This document shows, in pieces, positions 34,974-45,893 of a stretch of 64,000 bases of DNA. Positions within the stretch are counted from its first letter, which is position 1. Each line of letters starts with the position of its first letter. The translations under genes and the position numbers were made by a program. This stretch comes from Apiospora phragmitis (taxonomy: Eukaryota > Ascomycota > Sordariomycetes > Amphisphaeriales > Apiosporaceae). The notes beneath the pieces were generated by a model. That model was given only the letters and a program-made list of their open reading frames with translations. It did not search any database and was not told the origin of the DNA. The DNA is taken from the NCBI GenBank assembly GCA_038363925.1, contig JAQQWL010000011.1, forward strand, positions 434,001-498,000, given 5' to 3'.

Positions 34974-35290
34974 TCACAGATCGACATATGATGTCGTGTC
35001 GGTTCTTTTCTCGGTATACAACTTGTGGCTTCCCATCTCTGATGATGGAGAACGTCGCGCCAGATGAATTGTGACAGATGGTCCATCAACAGGGTCTTCG
35101 ACAATGGAAGCAACCTTACATCGGGACTCGAAGTTGTCTTTCGGTGCTGACAGAGTAACTACCGTACCTGGAGTGAGACGGCGGGTGTTGGTGCACCGGA
35201 TCTTCTTGCCAGCATGCTCGGTGGAAAAGGACACTCGGCAAAGAGGGTCCCTGGTTCGTCATCTGGTAGCCCTTGACGAAGAGCTGTAGA
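34974..35290 (-). pseudogene. Possible fragment of an NFX1-type helicase
   Basis: A minus-strand frame reads VSFSTEHAGKKIR, then RRLTPGTVVTLSAPKDNF and SRCKVASIV, then PSVTIHLA. This resembles the segment before the helicase core of fungal NF-X1-finger helicases (FSTxRAGKxI, GxLVALSxxxDxF, CxVAVVAxRP). Only about 90 codons remain and neither flank continues the similarity. I recognise the pattern but cannot verify it. Confidence 0.4.
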
Positions 35291-36717
35291 ACAGTAGACG
35301 TCAGTACGAAAACACGGGAAAGGATTGGGAAATTATATTGGTTAGGCAGGTTATTCCGGCTTGGTATCATACCTTGGTAGTGGTGCAAGAGGAAAGATCA
35401 CCCGTCCGGAACAGTCAGCATTCCTGAGACGGGCCGCCCGTCTGCTCAGCAATAGCGAAGATGGCGAATTCGGTTCATTCGTAGGTGGAAATCACTGCAG
35501 TGATCTGGTGGACCTTTGCTTCCTCGTCATCCTGCACTACCGCCGGTGGAGATCAAGCGTGTGGAGAAGGAGGGAGGCGGCAGGGGCCAGTCAGGAGGTG
35601 CAGGAGAACGTCCTCGGTGCGGGAAAGTATTGTAACTGATTCTGACACTGAATCTGAGTCTGCGATGTCATTTGAATTGGAAATGGCGTAAGAATTTATC
35701 TGACTGTGTGACGGGTTTCCTTTTTCTTGCGATTGGTTGTTGTTGTTCATCATCTGTTGCATTGATGAGGTGCTGTGTTGGCCGGTGGCGCGGCTGATGC
35801 CTGGCCAATATCTTTGCACATCCGCGACTGCCTCGCATCTTTGACAACGGTTGACAGCAGGTCGTTCAACGCGACAACCCAACCCTTCAATTCAGATTCG
35901 CACGACAGACCACTGAGCCAAACAACCAGAAAAGACGTACAAACGCAGCAGTTCGAATCCCGCCAAGGGCATGCGATTTTACTCCATCCACAACATGGGA
36001 AAGAAATAGAAGCAGAAAAAGGGAGAAAAAGAAGAAGCAAAAATTAATGCTACAGGCTTTCCTTGGATATAATCCAAGTACTCATCTGCGTCCAGTGAAA
36101 CCTAACACGTCGGCCGGCAACAGGGACACGCGAGAAGTCTTGGGGTCCCAAGGAGCACTGTGGGCAACCAAGTGGTTGCAGCAGCTGTGACAGGGGATCC
36201 TAGGCGAAGAATTCGTCTGTTATTAGGGTTTATAACGGTACCCTCGTCAGGACCTCAAATTTGTGAGAAACGACCCGGCAATGCACCTTCCTTGTATGCA
36301 TCCACGCATACGTACCTGCATAGCTCAAAGTCGCACAGTCCACCGCCGACTTCAATACGCACCCATTGACTGCCTGACGTCAATGACCCGGTAGCCACAA
36401 GGCTGGGTCATCGGGTACCGCAGCTGCGAGCAAGTCTGGGCTGTTGTCAAGGGTCTACCCAATCGCAGCCAAGCCTTGACCCACGCAATGGCAACGATGT
36501 GGCGGTCTACGTCGGTGACGTGCATCAAGACCGTATATCCTTGCGAGGTACATTCGTCGTAAAGAAAGTCGAGGTCCATGCAACTGTTGTCTAAGCGCTG
36601 GCGAGAGCCCATACATTCCGGTTGTCTCCATTTCTAAATGCTTTTGAGGGCACGCCGCAACTAAAAGACCCATGTGTATACATACGTCATAAGGCAGCAG
36701 TAATGGGGTACGAGGCA

Positions 36718-36720
<3 letters not shown>

Positions 36721-36760
<40 letters not shown>
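36721..36760. repeat. (AT)n microsatellite
   Basis: An uninterrupted TA dinucleotide run of about 35 bp upstream (in + coordinates) of the SDR gene's stop. No coding role. Confidence 0.95.
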
Positions 36761-36943
36761 ATCAGGCCTACTAGACACCGTGAAATGGGGTGAAAAATGT
36801 CCCAAGGACGAATATGGCCTGGGCTCCAAAACGCGGTCTGGCTTCAATGCTATCTCAGTATGGCCTAGCTGGTGAAGGCGTCGCTTCCCAACTCGTTCTC
36901 TCGCCAAAGCTGTCATTTTTCGCTCCTGCCCCGTCCGCCCGAC

Positions 36944-37726
36944 TTAAGCAGCGAGGCCGCCGTCGACCATCAAGACCTGCCCAGTGATGTACGACGCTTT
37001 CGACGAAGCCAGGAACGCGACCGCCTCAGCGACCTCGGCCGCCTCGCCCCAGCGCCGCAGCGGCGTCACCTCGGTCGCCGCCTCCAGCAGCGCCCGCGCC
37101 GGCGTCTCCAGCAGCGGCAGCACCATGCCCGCGTAGATGACGCCCGGCCCTACCGCATTGGCGCGGATCCCGTGCGCCGCCTCCTCGGCCGCGAGCTGCC
37201 GCACCATCATGGCCACGGCGGCCTTGGGCGTCGCCGAGAGCGCGTCGCACGGCACCGTGCGGCTCACGGCGCTCGTGACCAGCGCCACGAACGAGCCGCC
37301 CGGGCCGCCCTCCCGCAAAACCGGCACGCCGGCCTGCGCGATGTGGAAGAAGCCGATGACGTCGGTCTCGATGACGCCGCGGAAGGAGGACTCCTGGAAT
37401 GCGGCCAGCGGGCCCGTGTCGAACACGAGGCCGCCCGCGGACACGACCGTGTGCACGCGTTTGTACGTCGCCACGGCGTGCCGGAAGACGGCCTCGACGG
37501 CCGCGCGGTCGGTGACGTCGCAGGCCACCGCGCTCGCCCGGCGCCCGAGCCGGCACACCTCCGCCACCAGGGACTCGGCTTCGGCGGCGCGCGACTTGTA
37601 GGTGACGACAACGTTGGCGCCGCGCTCGGCCATCAGGCCCGCGCTCGCGCGGCCGAGGCCGCCCGAGCCGCCGAAAACGACGGCGCAGCCTTCGGGGAAT
37701 TCGGGCTGGGTGACGCCAAAAGCCAT
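36944..37726 (-). CDS. Short-chain dehydrogenase/reductase lacking the catalytic tyrosine
   Basis: Intact classical SDR of 260 residues without introns. The cofactor motif GGSGGLG is at residues 19-25, CDVTDR near 69-74 (adenine pocket), SAGGL near 96 in place of NNAG, and the catalytic serine region LVTSAVS near 149-155. The C-terminal GVIYAGM and ITGQVLMVDGGLAA are typical. The YxxxK motif reads S164-A-T-P-K168: the lysine is kept, the tyrosine is Ser. Unless another residue substitutes, oxidoreductase activity should be poor; a dehydratase-like, chaperone or inactive role is possible. Codon use is very GC-rich, as in neighbouring functional genes. Confidence 0.88.
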   Translation of the reverse strand: MAFGVTQPEFPEGCAVVFGGSGGLGRASAGLMAERGANVVVTYKSRAAEAESLVAEVCRLGRRASAVACDVTDRAAVEAVFRHAVATYKRVHTVVSAGGLVFDTGPLAAFQESSFRGVIETDVIGFFHIAQAGVPVLREGGPGGSFVALVTSAVSRTVPCDALSATPKAAVAMMVRQLAAEEAAHGIRANAVGPGVIYAGMVLPLLETPARALLEAATEVTPLRRWGEAAEVAEAVAFLASSKASYITGQVLMVDGGLAA

Positions 37727-39826
37727 TGTATTAGGTCGTAGATTGGGGGATTGATGGTTGGTGTAATAGTTAGTGCCTTGAAGACACGAAATGCTCTTTC
37801 TTTACTTTCTCTTGTAGGAATAAATGAAACAAAACGGTGTGGTCCTTCGCAGCTCCTGATGACTTGCACCCCGTAGAAATATCCAGAACCCGAAGTCGTT
37901 CCTATCTGCTACGTGGGAAGTCTTCTGGCGAATCGAAGTCAGCACTAAGGTGCATACGAGAGGCGCATACGAGAATATCCCTCCCTGTTAAAGGGAGGGA
38001 AATGATTTAGTTACCCCGTTACCCTACCAAGTCCTCCCCACGAGTCCCGTAATTAAGTACAGTGATGGGTGACCCCGGCTGCCCCCAACCAGTGCTCTCT
38101 CACCCCTGGAAAGGTATCGAGTAACCCAAACCCATATCCGCCTGGCTGTTGGTTCGCAGCCTCCTGTCATGCATCACTTCGAGGTTGCGGGAGTGATGCA
38201 CATCTTTAGGCCTTGTTTATTGCTGCAACAACCAGGGACGGGTGCGTCTTGATTCGCCGCTCTTAATGGCGTAAGGTTTACGCACAGCCAGGAAAGATCA
38301 CTGGGATCACCGAATATGATACGATACTAGAACTAGTGGTAGAAATTATAGCAGGCCCGTTCAATCACAAAGTTCAGACTACCCTCCTGGCCTATGGGAC
38401 GACAGTTCGCTGTCGGACAGGGCACTTTTCTGAATGAGGCTTGGAACCCAGGGTTCTGGCCTTGAAAACGAACGTCCGTGTGGTGTGGGGGTGTCACTTT
38501 GACCCAACTACATGGGGGCTACTCTTCGGATTCCGGCTCGGATTCCAAGAGCCGCAGTCCGGCTATCGCCGCCGCCCGGATAGCCCGCGGAGTAGGCCTG
38601 TCACCCCAAGTTTAATAGGGATCACTTGTCTATATACAAGTAGATAAGTAGTGATCTACCTGGCTATAGGATAAGGAAACGGCGGTGAGGCGAAATAAAA
38701 GGGGTAATGCGTAGCTGAGCATTTTTTAAACTTTTTTCATTCTTTGATTCCATTTTCAACGAAAGTATTCAATAATAGCCCCCTGAAGATCTTAGAATGC
38801 GTCGAGTGTGGCCCCTAGTTCCTCCGAGCCACTCCGGAGGCGGATTTAACCGGGTACAGCTCCCCAAGAATCCCCACGCCAAGACCTAGTTCCTCCGGAT
38901 CCCCATAAGGCTACTTGGACCGGCGCCGAAACCGAGCACTGGGCTTGGTGACGCACCGCTGGGGTTTTCGAGCAGCGGGTTCTGCCGTGATATGTACACT
39001 ACCTACTTACGTATACCCATTCTCCAACCCTTACATGGTTCGATATGATAGGGTACTAAACACGGACTTGAGTCAGTCGCAGCTGGGTGGCGGGTAGGGA
39101 GTGTGGTCTCGATGTAAACAACGAGAGCGAGGGCAGCTGTGGGATGTTGGCGTGGTGCCCGAGTCAGAATACTTGCATGAACAGGATAGGGGGGCGGAAC
39201 AGTCACGCTGATTCCAAGCGAAGCAAGAACTCTAGTATAATGTGGGTGCTCATACAAAGTTAAAGTCAGGCGGGCTAGCTGTCAAGTGTCTGTCGTCGGA
39301 AGCAGGAGCTCGCCATACGAGAGACAGTCTATCCTTAAATTATTGTATTTCTTATGATCTACTCCAGGTCTCCTCGCAAAAAGTTTGGACTGTATGCGTG
39401 CCTATTACCAGCTGCGATCACACCAGTCCTAGGCGAAGCATGATTTCACCAGCCTTTGACGTAGTATTCATATGTGTTTCAAGTGAGATGCTGGATGTAT
39501 TTCCTACAGAGAAGGCCTGAAGTCGAAACGGTGTCCGCCGAGTTATAATAATTCAAGGATAGACCGATAACAACGAAATAACGAGCGACTCCTGCTGCTC
39601 TGTGCGCCCGCTCACTATACTGGTTACGCTCTCTCTGCCGGTTGGAGGGAGGGCCTCCAGTACGAATTGCAGTGGAACAGGCATAAGTTACCCTTATAAC
39701 AACAACTTGAGACCCGTCCAATGCCATCGCTCTGGACCCGAAAAGCCCAATTCGTTCACCCGTTTTCCGATTATCAACCGCAGGCCGCACCTTGACCAGA
39801 GACGTTCTGGAAAGGCAGTTTCCGCC
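37727..39826. other. Intergenic, nothing recognised
   Basis: About 2.1 kb without a supported gene, tRNA or clear repeat. Open frames are short and motif-free. Confidence 0.5.
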
Positions 39827-40829
39827 ATGGTGTATGTGTTCCCAATTGGGCGTGATAGCCAGAAGGCTATCATCGGGGGCGCCGTCGTTTTCTCCTTGCT
39901 ACCGATGACTGCCGTTGCCCTGCGAATGGTGGCGCGGTCGAGACTTAAGAATCGCACTCTTGACCTGAGCGACTGGCTCATCGTCTTGGCATGTGTAAGT
40001 TTCTTCTCCGCGTTCGAGTATTCCAGTTCTATCTCTACAGAAAGTCTCCTCTAACGAAATGCAATCCTTCAGATCGTCGCCGTCGCGTACCAAGCCCTTG
40101 CAGTCGCCTGCGCTGTGGTTGGAGGGATGGGATACCACATGACCGAGGTCCTTGCGATGGCAAGACCGGATGCGGTCACCCTTCTCATGGAGCTCGTCAC
40201 CGTGGTCGTCATCTTCTGGTCGGTCAGCCTCGGGCTGACGAAACTCTCAATCCTCGCCCTGTACACCAAGATCTTCTCCATCGGGAGCTTCGTCCTGATC
40301 ACGCAAGCCTGCGCCGTCTTCGTCGTGCTCTGGTCACGGTCCTATCCATCTGCGCCTTTACCATCGGCACGCCGGTGGGCCTTGTGGTTATGCTCCTCCC
40401 CATGCCGTATATTTACGGCCTGTCGCTACAGCTGTACAAAAAGATTGGGTTAATGGTGACCTTTGGTATCGGGCTTGCGTAAGTGGCCGTGCTCCTGCTT
40501 TCCGTCTTCTTCTGACTGCACCAGCTAACATATGGCGATACAGAGTCTGCACTGTCAGCGCCGTCCGACTCGCCGAGATCATCAAAATCGACATGAGCGA
40601 CTTCCCCTTTTCCGGCGGTATCTCCCTCATGTTCAGCGCACTGGAACCCTCTATGCTGGTAACGGCAGCATGCATCCCGCTTCTCCGCCCATTGGTGTCT
40701 CGAGACAATTCGACACCCACAGCCAGCAGCTACGCCCGAGGCAACACTACAGGCAACACCGGACCTCGCTCTGCTCCTCGGATGGGGGGATTCTCGGAAC
40801 TCCCAGACGACGACGGCTCGACGAGATAA
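39827..40829 (+). CDS. PTH11-like rhodopsin-domain membrane protein, one 1-bp deletion
   Basis: Second SAT4/PTH11-type integral membrane protein. Three exons: 39827-39994, 40073-40478 and 40544-40829, with introns of 78 and 65 bp (GT..AG). Helix 1 is AIIGGAVVFSLLPMTAVALRM. Then come LDLSDWLIVLAC, a long second exon with SVSLGLTKLSILALYTKIF (the family's third-helix signature) and the late helices ending AVRLAEIIKIDMSD and LEPSMLVTAACIPLLRPL. The hydrophilic tail has RMGGFSELPDDD. The frame breaks near 40332: CTCTGGTCACG needs one more G to run VTVLSICAFTIG. With it the gene is 287 codons. It is shorter than the first PTH11-like gene. Confidence 0.82.
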
Positions 40830-41710
40830 CTACGCGTGGGACAGTCCAAATTTGCTGCTGCGGCAGACGGTGCTTCCTTTGATTTCTCCGACGGAGCTAA
40901 TAACAGACGCAGCAACTTGGAGTTGAAAACCATCACGGTCAAGAGGGACTGGAAGGTTGTTGAATCCTCCGCTGTCTGAACCAAGTTAGACAACGTCCGG
41001 TTCACACAACCCAAAGTGTTGTTTTGATAGCCTGGATTATATGAATAATCGTTTCGGCTTAACGAAAGAAAAACTAAATTTCGCGTATATTCTACTTCCC
41101 CGCGGTCTTATCACAGCTCTTGTATTAGTACCGATCTATTATTTATTTAAATATAGACGGCTATTAGACTTTATTGTTACTTCTTTAACCGACTTCAGTA
41201 AGTATATCAACGATGTAAGTAGGCACAGATAGTTGCACGTTCATGCCTAGCGGTAGACGATTACCCTGAGCCAAACTATCAGAATATATACCTATCTCTT
41301 GGCATCTAGCTTTATCCCTGGAATTGATCGACAAAATAAGTGAGAAAAAGAGTAATACCGCGCAGCCAGCTCCGAGAGACCCGAGAATCCCTCTTCCACC
41401 CTGTAGGTCAGTTGGCAGATGGCTCAATTCAGGCGGCGCGAACGACGTGCTAATGGCTGCATGTTATTGATTACAAACCACTCGTCAGAGTGCGACCGAC
41501 CAACCGACACATCTCCATTGCGCAGCCTGGGCCATCTCTTTGACGCCCAGGGAAAACCACCTCGTGCTCTTAATCTACCCATCTTGCCATCCCACTTCTA
41601 GGTTAGCAGTCAACAGTTTCGGTCGTCCGCTGGCATCCGTTCTACATCCTCGAACCTTCCTAATCAACATCAGATCAGCATACGAGTCCTCTACGCTGAA
41701 TCCTGTCACC
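40830..41710. other. Intergenic with a short AT-rich relic (about 41030-41215)
   Basis: The stretch near 41030-41215 is AT-rich and poor in CA/TG, unlike its flanks, and looks like a small RIP-affected repeat fragment. No gene is recognised. Confidence 0.4.
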
Positions 41711-42583
41711 ATGGCTAATTCTTTCCTTCCCAAGCAAACCATCGAGTTCGACGGCGCTCTCCTGGAAGAGCTCCAGGGAAACGTCAGCGACAAGATGGCC
41801 CTGACGCTGCTCCAGGAACTGGGCCTGTCGAGCATGCCGTCGTCGTCGGCGATCCACGACAACGGCTGCGGCTACGGCGTCGTCACCATGGCCGTCATGG
41901 CCGCCAACCACCCGCCGGCGTCCAGGTCCACGCCACCGACGTCAACGACATGTACCTGGCCGAGCTGCAAGCCACCCTGGCCCAGCAGAACCCCCCACCT
42001 GGCCGGTCACGGTTCGCGAACATCCGGACGCCTGTGCCCTCGCCTTTCCGGACGCGACCTTCGACCTCTCGGCCGCGACCTCCGTGTTTGCCGGCCTGCC
42101 CGATGCCGCCGCCGCCGCGGCGCACGTACGCCGCACCCTCAAGCCCGGCGGCACCGCCGTCGTCGCCGTGTGGAAGGACATGTTGTGGCACACGGCGCCG
42201 TGCGCGCGCGCACCACGCCACGCGGGGGGCTGCGGACGAGCCCCTCGCGCCCTTCCTCGGCGTGACCTGGTACCAGAAGGCCGAGCTGGCCCAGGACGCC
42301 GCGGCCTAGGGCTGGAAGACGCCGGGCGACGAGATTGCGTTCGTCGAGCGGGCCGAGTGGTTGGAGCTGGGCGCCGACTTACGGCGGTGGGTTACGATCA
42401 CCTAGAGCTTCTTAGCCAGGCCGGCGGGGGCGCTGGAAGCGGTAGGACGAGGACAGGTGGGAGGAGGCGGTCGATGCCGTTTTGGAGGAGCTGCGCCAGC
42501 GCTCTTGGAACAAGCTGGAAGATGGCGTGCACAAGATTCGCATGGTTGCGGATGTTGCCATCATGAAGAAGAAGCAGGGATAG
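41711..42583 (+). pseudogene. Class I SAM-dependent methyltransferase relic
   Basis: Begins MANSFLPKQTIEFDGALL. Motif I is AIHDNGCGYGVVTMAVM, then VQVHATDVNDMYLAEL, FPDATFDLSAATSVFAGLPD (motif II), RRTLKPGGTAVVAVWKDM (motif III), FLGVTWYQKAEL, and a tail ending IRMVADVAIMKKKQG at 42583. These blocks lie in different frames: a base is missing after HPP (CCGGCG, expected GGG), another in a C run at 41991-41996, and there is a further change near 42200. TAG stops interrupt at 42307 and near 42402. With at least three frame changes and two stops the gene is dead unless the assembly is very poor. The TIR transposon starts about 490 bp downstream. Confidence 0.8.
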
Positions 42584-43073
42584 GAAAAGGCGGATGGAAG
42601 GAATCACGAGAGTTATGGTGCCCAAAAACCGCGGTAATTGGCCATTCTCGCCACCAGCCGTCGCGCTGGATATTCTTGGTCGGAAAGAGGGAGCGAGCGA
42701 TATCAAGATGTATGGTATTATAGGCTCGTCTTACGTGGAAGTAGACTCGTCTGCTTCCCTCCCTACTTACTGCCTCTGAGGTCCCGCTCCCTGGAGCCCT
42801 GGCGTCTGAATCGGGGCAAATGAAGGAGGGAACCTCCTTCCCGCGGATGAACCTTCTAGCGGTGCACCAAATGACTAGACAAAGGCAGATACTGACGGTA
42901 GGTAATGCTGGTAGGCCAGCGGAGGCTACCACCCTTGGGCATCGTTGATATTCCATATGACGGGACTCGTGATCTTTGGCAACTGCCTGGAAAGGACCAG
43001 CCGAATTTTCCTTCCGTTGATGCTACTGATCAGTAAGCTCCAGGTTCTTTGTCATGCATGCAATCTTGTTTTA
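42584..43073. other. Intergenic up to the transposon, nothing recognised
   Basis: No supported gene. The right edge carries the TA target dinucleotide of the element at 43074-45008. Confidence 0.45.
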
Positions 43074-45008
43074 AGTACCCTAACCACTTAACCGTCCTAC
43101 CACATAAGCAGCCACCTAAATTTAACACTATATAATATCGTAACCCAAGTTTATTTTATTAATAATTATTTAAAAAATAATCGTAAAATTATAGCTTTAT
43201 TGAATTTTAATTTTAATATAGTTAGTAATATTAGAATCGTTTTCCGAATTTAAGCTAATAACTTAGATCGCCTTATTTTTACTCGATTTATTTTAGGGGT
43301 TATATTGCTAACCTATTATTCCATCTTTAATTACTATTATATCCTATATTGTAATAAAGGCCCGATTAGGGTTTTTAATCGCCTGACGGGTTTTAAGCTT
43401 ACGTATTTTATTTAACTCGGCTTATAAACGGTTTTTCTTTTATTTTAATCTAGTTAATTAAGCGTTTAAAAAGTCGAGCCCCTTTTTTAGTTTATAGAAT
43501 AATAGTTTTTTATAAGTGCTATTAAGCTGGATATCCCTATTCCGGGCCAGGGCTTTGATATAACGTATATACCGGGAGCTAATAGGTATAGGCGCTTTTT
43601 AAATAAGGGTTTACTAGTCGTTAAGTTATTTAAGGCGTGAAGGGATTATTTTTTAGTTACGGCCTTGCTCGTATTTATATAGCCGGGAGTTTAAAGGCTT
43701 AAAAATATCCCGTGGGTAGATTCCGGTAGCTTATTACCCGTTAGTTATTATTTTAGGTTTAAAGGCTAATTTCCGGGCTTTATATTATATTTAAATAAAG
43801 TTAACCTTACTTACGTTTATATTAAATATTAATTAATAGCGAAGAGTTAAATAATTCCGGATTTTCCGCTTTAATATAAAGAATGAACTTAGATTTAAAG
43901 GCTATAATACGTAAGAAATATATATTAGGAAATATAATAGCTAAATTTTATTAGTTATATATTTAATTATAAAATAATCTTATACGTAATTACCGTAGCC
44001 GTTTAAAATAAGTAGCCGCTATTGCTCCGGGTCCTCCGGTTTTGTCCGTAATAGGTAAATATTTTGTAATTATATTATCGCTAGCTCGTTATTAATTTAT
44101 CCTTTAAATAAATAAGCGAATAATTAATCTTTAATATTTATCCGTAGGTTATAAAAGTCGTTACCGCGGTTTAAAAACTATTATTATTATACGCTTACGT
44201 TTTTAAAAATGATTAAAAAGGGTAGAATAATATTATCTATACTTATAAACTTTACGGCGGTCGCTTATTCGCGATAGGCGGTATTTTAAATAAAGACCTT
44301 AATTAATTCGGCTAGGCTAATTATATAATAATTATAATTTAGGCTTATAATATTATTAATTTTATTTATATTATAAATAAATCGGGGGGGAATATCTTTA
44401 ATAAAATTCTAATTTAAAATTAAAAAAAGAAGCTGGATATTTTTTTCGAATATATAATAAAGGCGCCGGAAATCTATCGTTATAATTAATATGGTTTTAA
44501 ATTTAAGATAACGGGTAATAAATCTCTTTACTTAATAAATTCTAAAAAGTAGGGCGGGCTGGTCCGTCTTAAATAGCCGGGCGACGAATAGCCGGAACAC
44601 GTTATATTTAAGGGTAAGGCTTAACTACGCCTATTGGATAGCCTAGGTCTTAAAATATTCCTCCTGGGTAAAAGAGGGTCCTGGCGGACTCCTTAGACTC
44701 GGTCCGAGTCGGTCTGCCCCTAATTCTATTCCGCAAAGTGGCTCGGGGTACCTTAAGTTTCTTAGAGACTGTACGTTCCGATTCGCTAGCTTATACGGCT
44801 AAAATGGCACGCTAAATGGCGGATTCGGGGGTTAGGATAGGCATGGCTAAAAAGCACGAGAAGTGACGATTCTGGCAATATCCTCTGATTATTAATAAGC
44901 GGGTTGGATGCAGACTTATATGCGAAAAGGGGGTCAGGGGGCTTCGCTTATCGGTAGTTAATTTAGGTGGCTGCTTACGTGGTAGGACGGCTAAGTGGTT
45001 AGGGTGCT
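43074..45008. mobile_element. RIP-damaged TIR DNA transposon, 1.9 kb, TA target site
   Basis: Terminal inverted repeats of about 49 bp: the left begins AGTACCCTAACCACTTAACC; the right, read inverted, begins AGCACCCTAACCACTTAGCC. They differ by about three transitions, as RIP would produce. Both ends abut TA (43072-43073 and 45009-45010), the target duplication of Tc1/mariner-like elements. The interior is strongly AT-rich, nearly free of CA/TG and has no open frame, so the transposase is dead. The 1.9 kb size fits fungal Fot1/pogo elements, but I could not find the transposase signature, so the superfamily rests on size and target site only. Confidence 0.85.
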
Positions 45009-45016
45009 TACTCACT

Positions 45017-45893
45017 AGACTTCCTCCAGCTCCTAGGGGACTCATCAGAAGGCTACGCGACAATGAACAGTTCACTGACGCCAAGATTGCCAAACGCCGT
45101 GCTCTTCGTGCAGCCAGACAGGACAACATGTCGGCTATGCTTGGAAATGATGAAAAGGGGCGGAGTTCTGTCCGAAAACTGAAATCACCTCCAACTGCAC
45201 AGCTCTCATCCTCGGTGGGTCAGGAACGATTCCGAGTACCCTTTCAGGCACGACGTAATACTTCCTGCGACGAACCCTGCGGCTTTGGCCAAGGCTGGCA
45301 GAAGAAGTGCGCTCAGCCGTTTCTCGGGAGGCCGATATCGCTATGACCGGGACCGGAAAACTCCTATATGTCAATGCTGTCATCACGGAAGCATTGCGCA
45401 TGTGCCGGTGTCCCGAATTCTTCCCTGCATTGGTTCGACCATGGAAGATTGTTGTTGCGGCAAAGAATTTGCACCCGGTTATTCTGGGTACCGCAGCGAT
45501 GGTTCCCGTGGAGTGACTGCGGGGATGGATAGCCCATCACATACACGACTTACCCCTTCATGGAATCCACGACGACCCGAACAGAGGATACCCAGGCCCC
45601 ACCCCGAAACTACCCCGAAAGAGCCTCCAAAACCGGACAGTGGGCTGGGATGCTGCAGGCCTTGTGTTCCCCAGATTCCCTCCCGTCAATCTGATTATCC
45701 CGGATGCCCCGGCCCCTGTTCTTCGGCTCTTACAGCTTGACGTCGGCGACTCGCTTAAACCAAGCTGCTCTGCTCAGCCATTCGCGATCGGTCCAAGGAA
45801 CTGTATCGGAATAAACCTAAGCTATCTTGAATTGCGTTTGGTTGTGGCTAAGGTGCTATGAAACTTCGATTGGCAACTTGATGGAAGCTGCTT
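45017..45893 (+). pseudogene. Cytochrome P450 relic
   Basis: Pieces of a fungal P450 in order. RRLRDNEQFTDAKIAKRRAL with MSAMLGNDEKGRSS precedes the I helix. LILGGSGT..STLSGTT is the I helix with the oxygen-binding threonine region. EEVRSAVSREADI and KLLYVNAVITEALRM are the K-helix ExxR block, here [24 protein letters not shown] is the haem-binding loop with its cysteine, followed by NFDWQL. Frame changes and stops lie between the blocks (a TAA after LSGTT, frame changes before and after the K helix, a TGA after VVAKVL). The N-terminal half is absent: similarity begins within 10 bp of the transposon's right TA. Confidence 0.8.

Larger units (their letters stand above)
34287..36943. other. Long intergenic region with a small helicase-like relic and an AT microsatellite
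   Basis: About 2.6 kb without an intact gene. It contains the possible relic at 34974-35290 and the AT repeat near 36.73 kb. Other open frames (for example 35361-35639) show no motif. Confidence 0.5.

Noticed and set aside
35361..35639. 92-codon plus-strand ORF
   Set aside because: No motif and no support from composition; lies in a long intergenic region.
14630..42583. RiPP (UstYa-type) or gliotoxin-type cluster
   Set aside because: Tyrosinase and a GliT-like protein occur in such clusters, but I see no UstYa HxxHC motif, no repetitive precursor peptide, no NRPS and no GliK/GliI-type genes.
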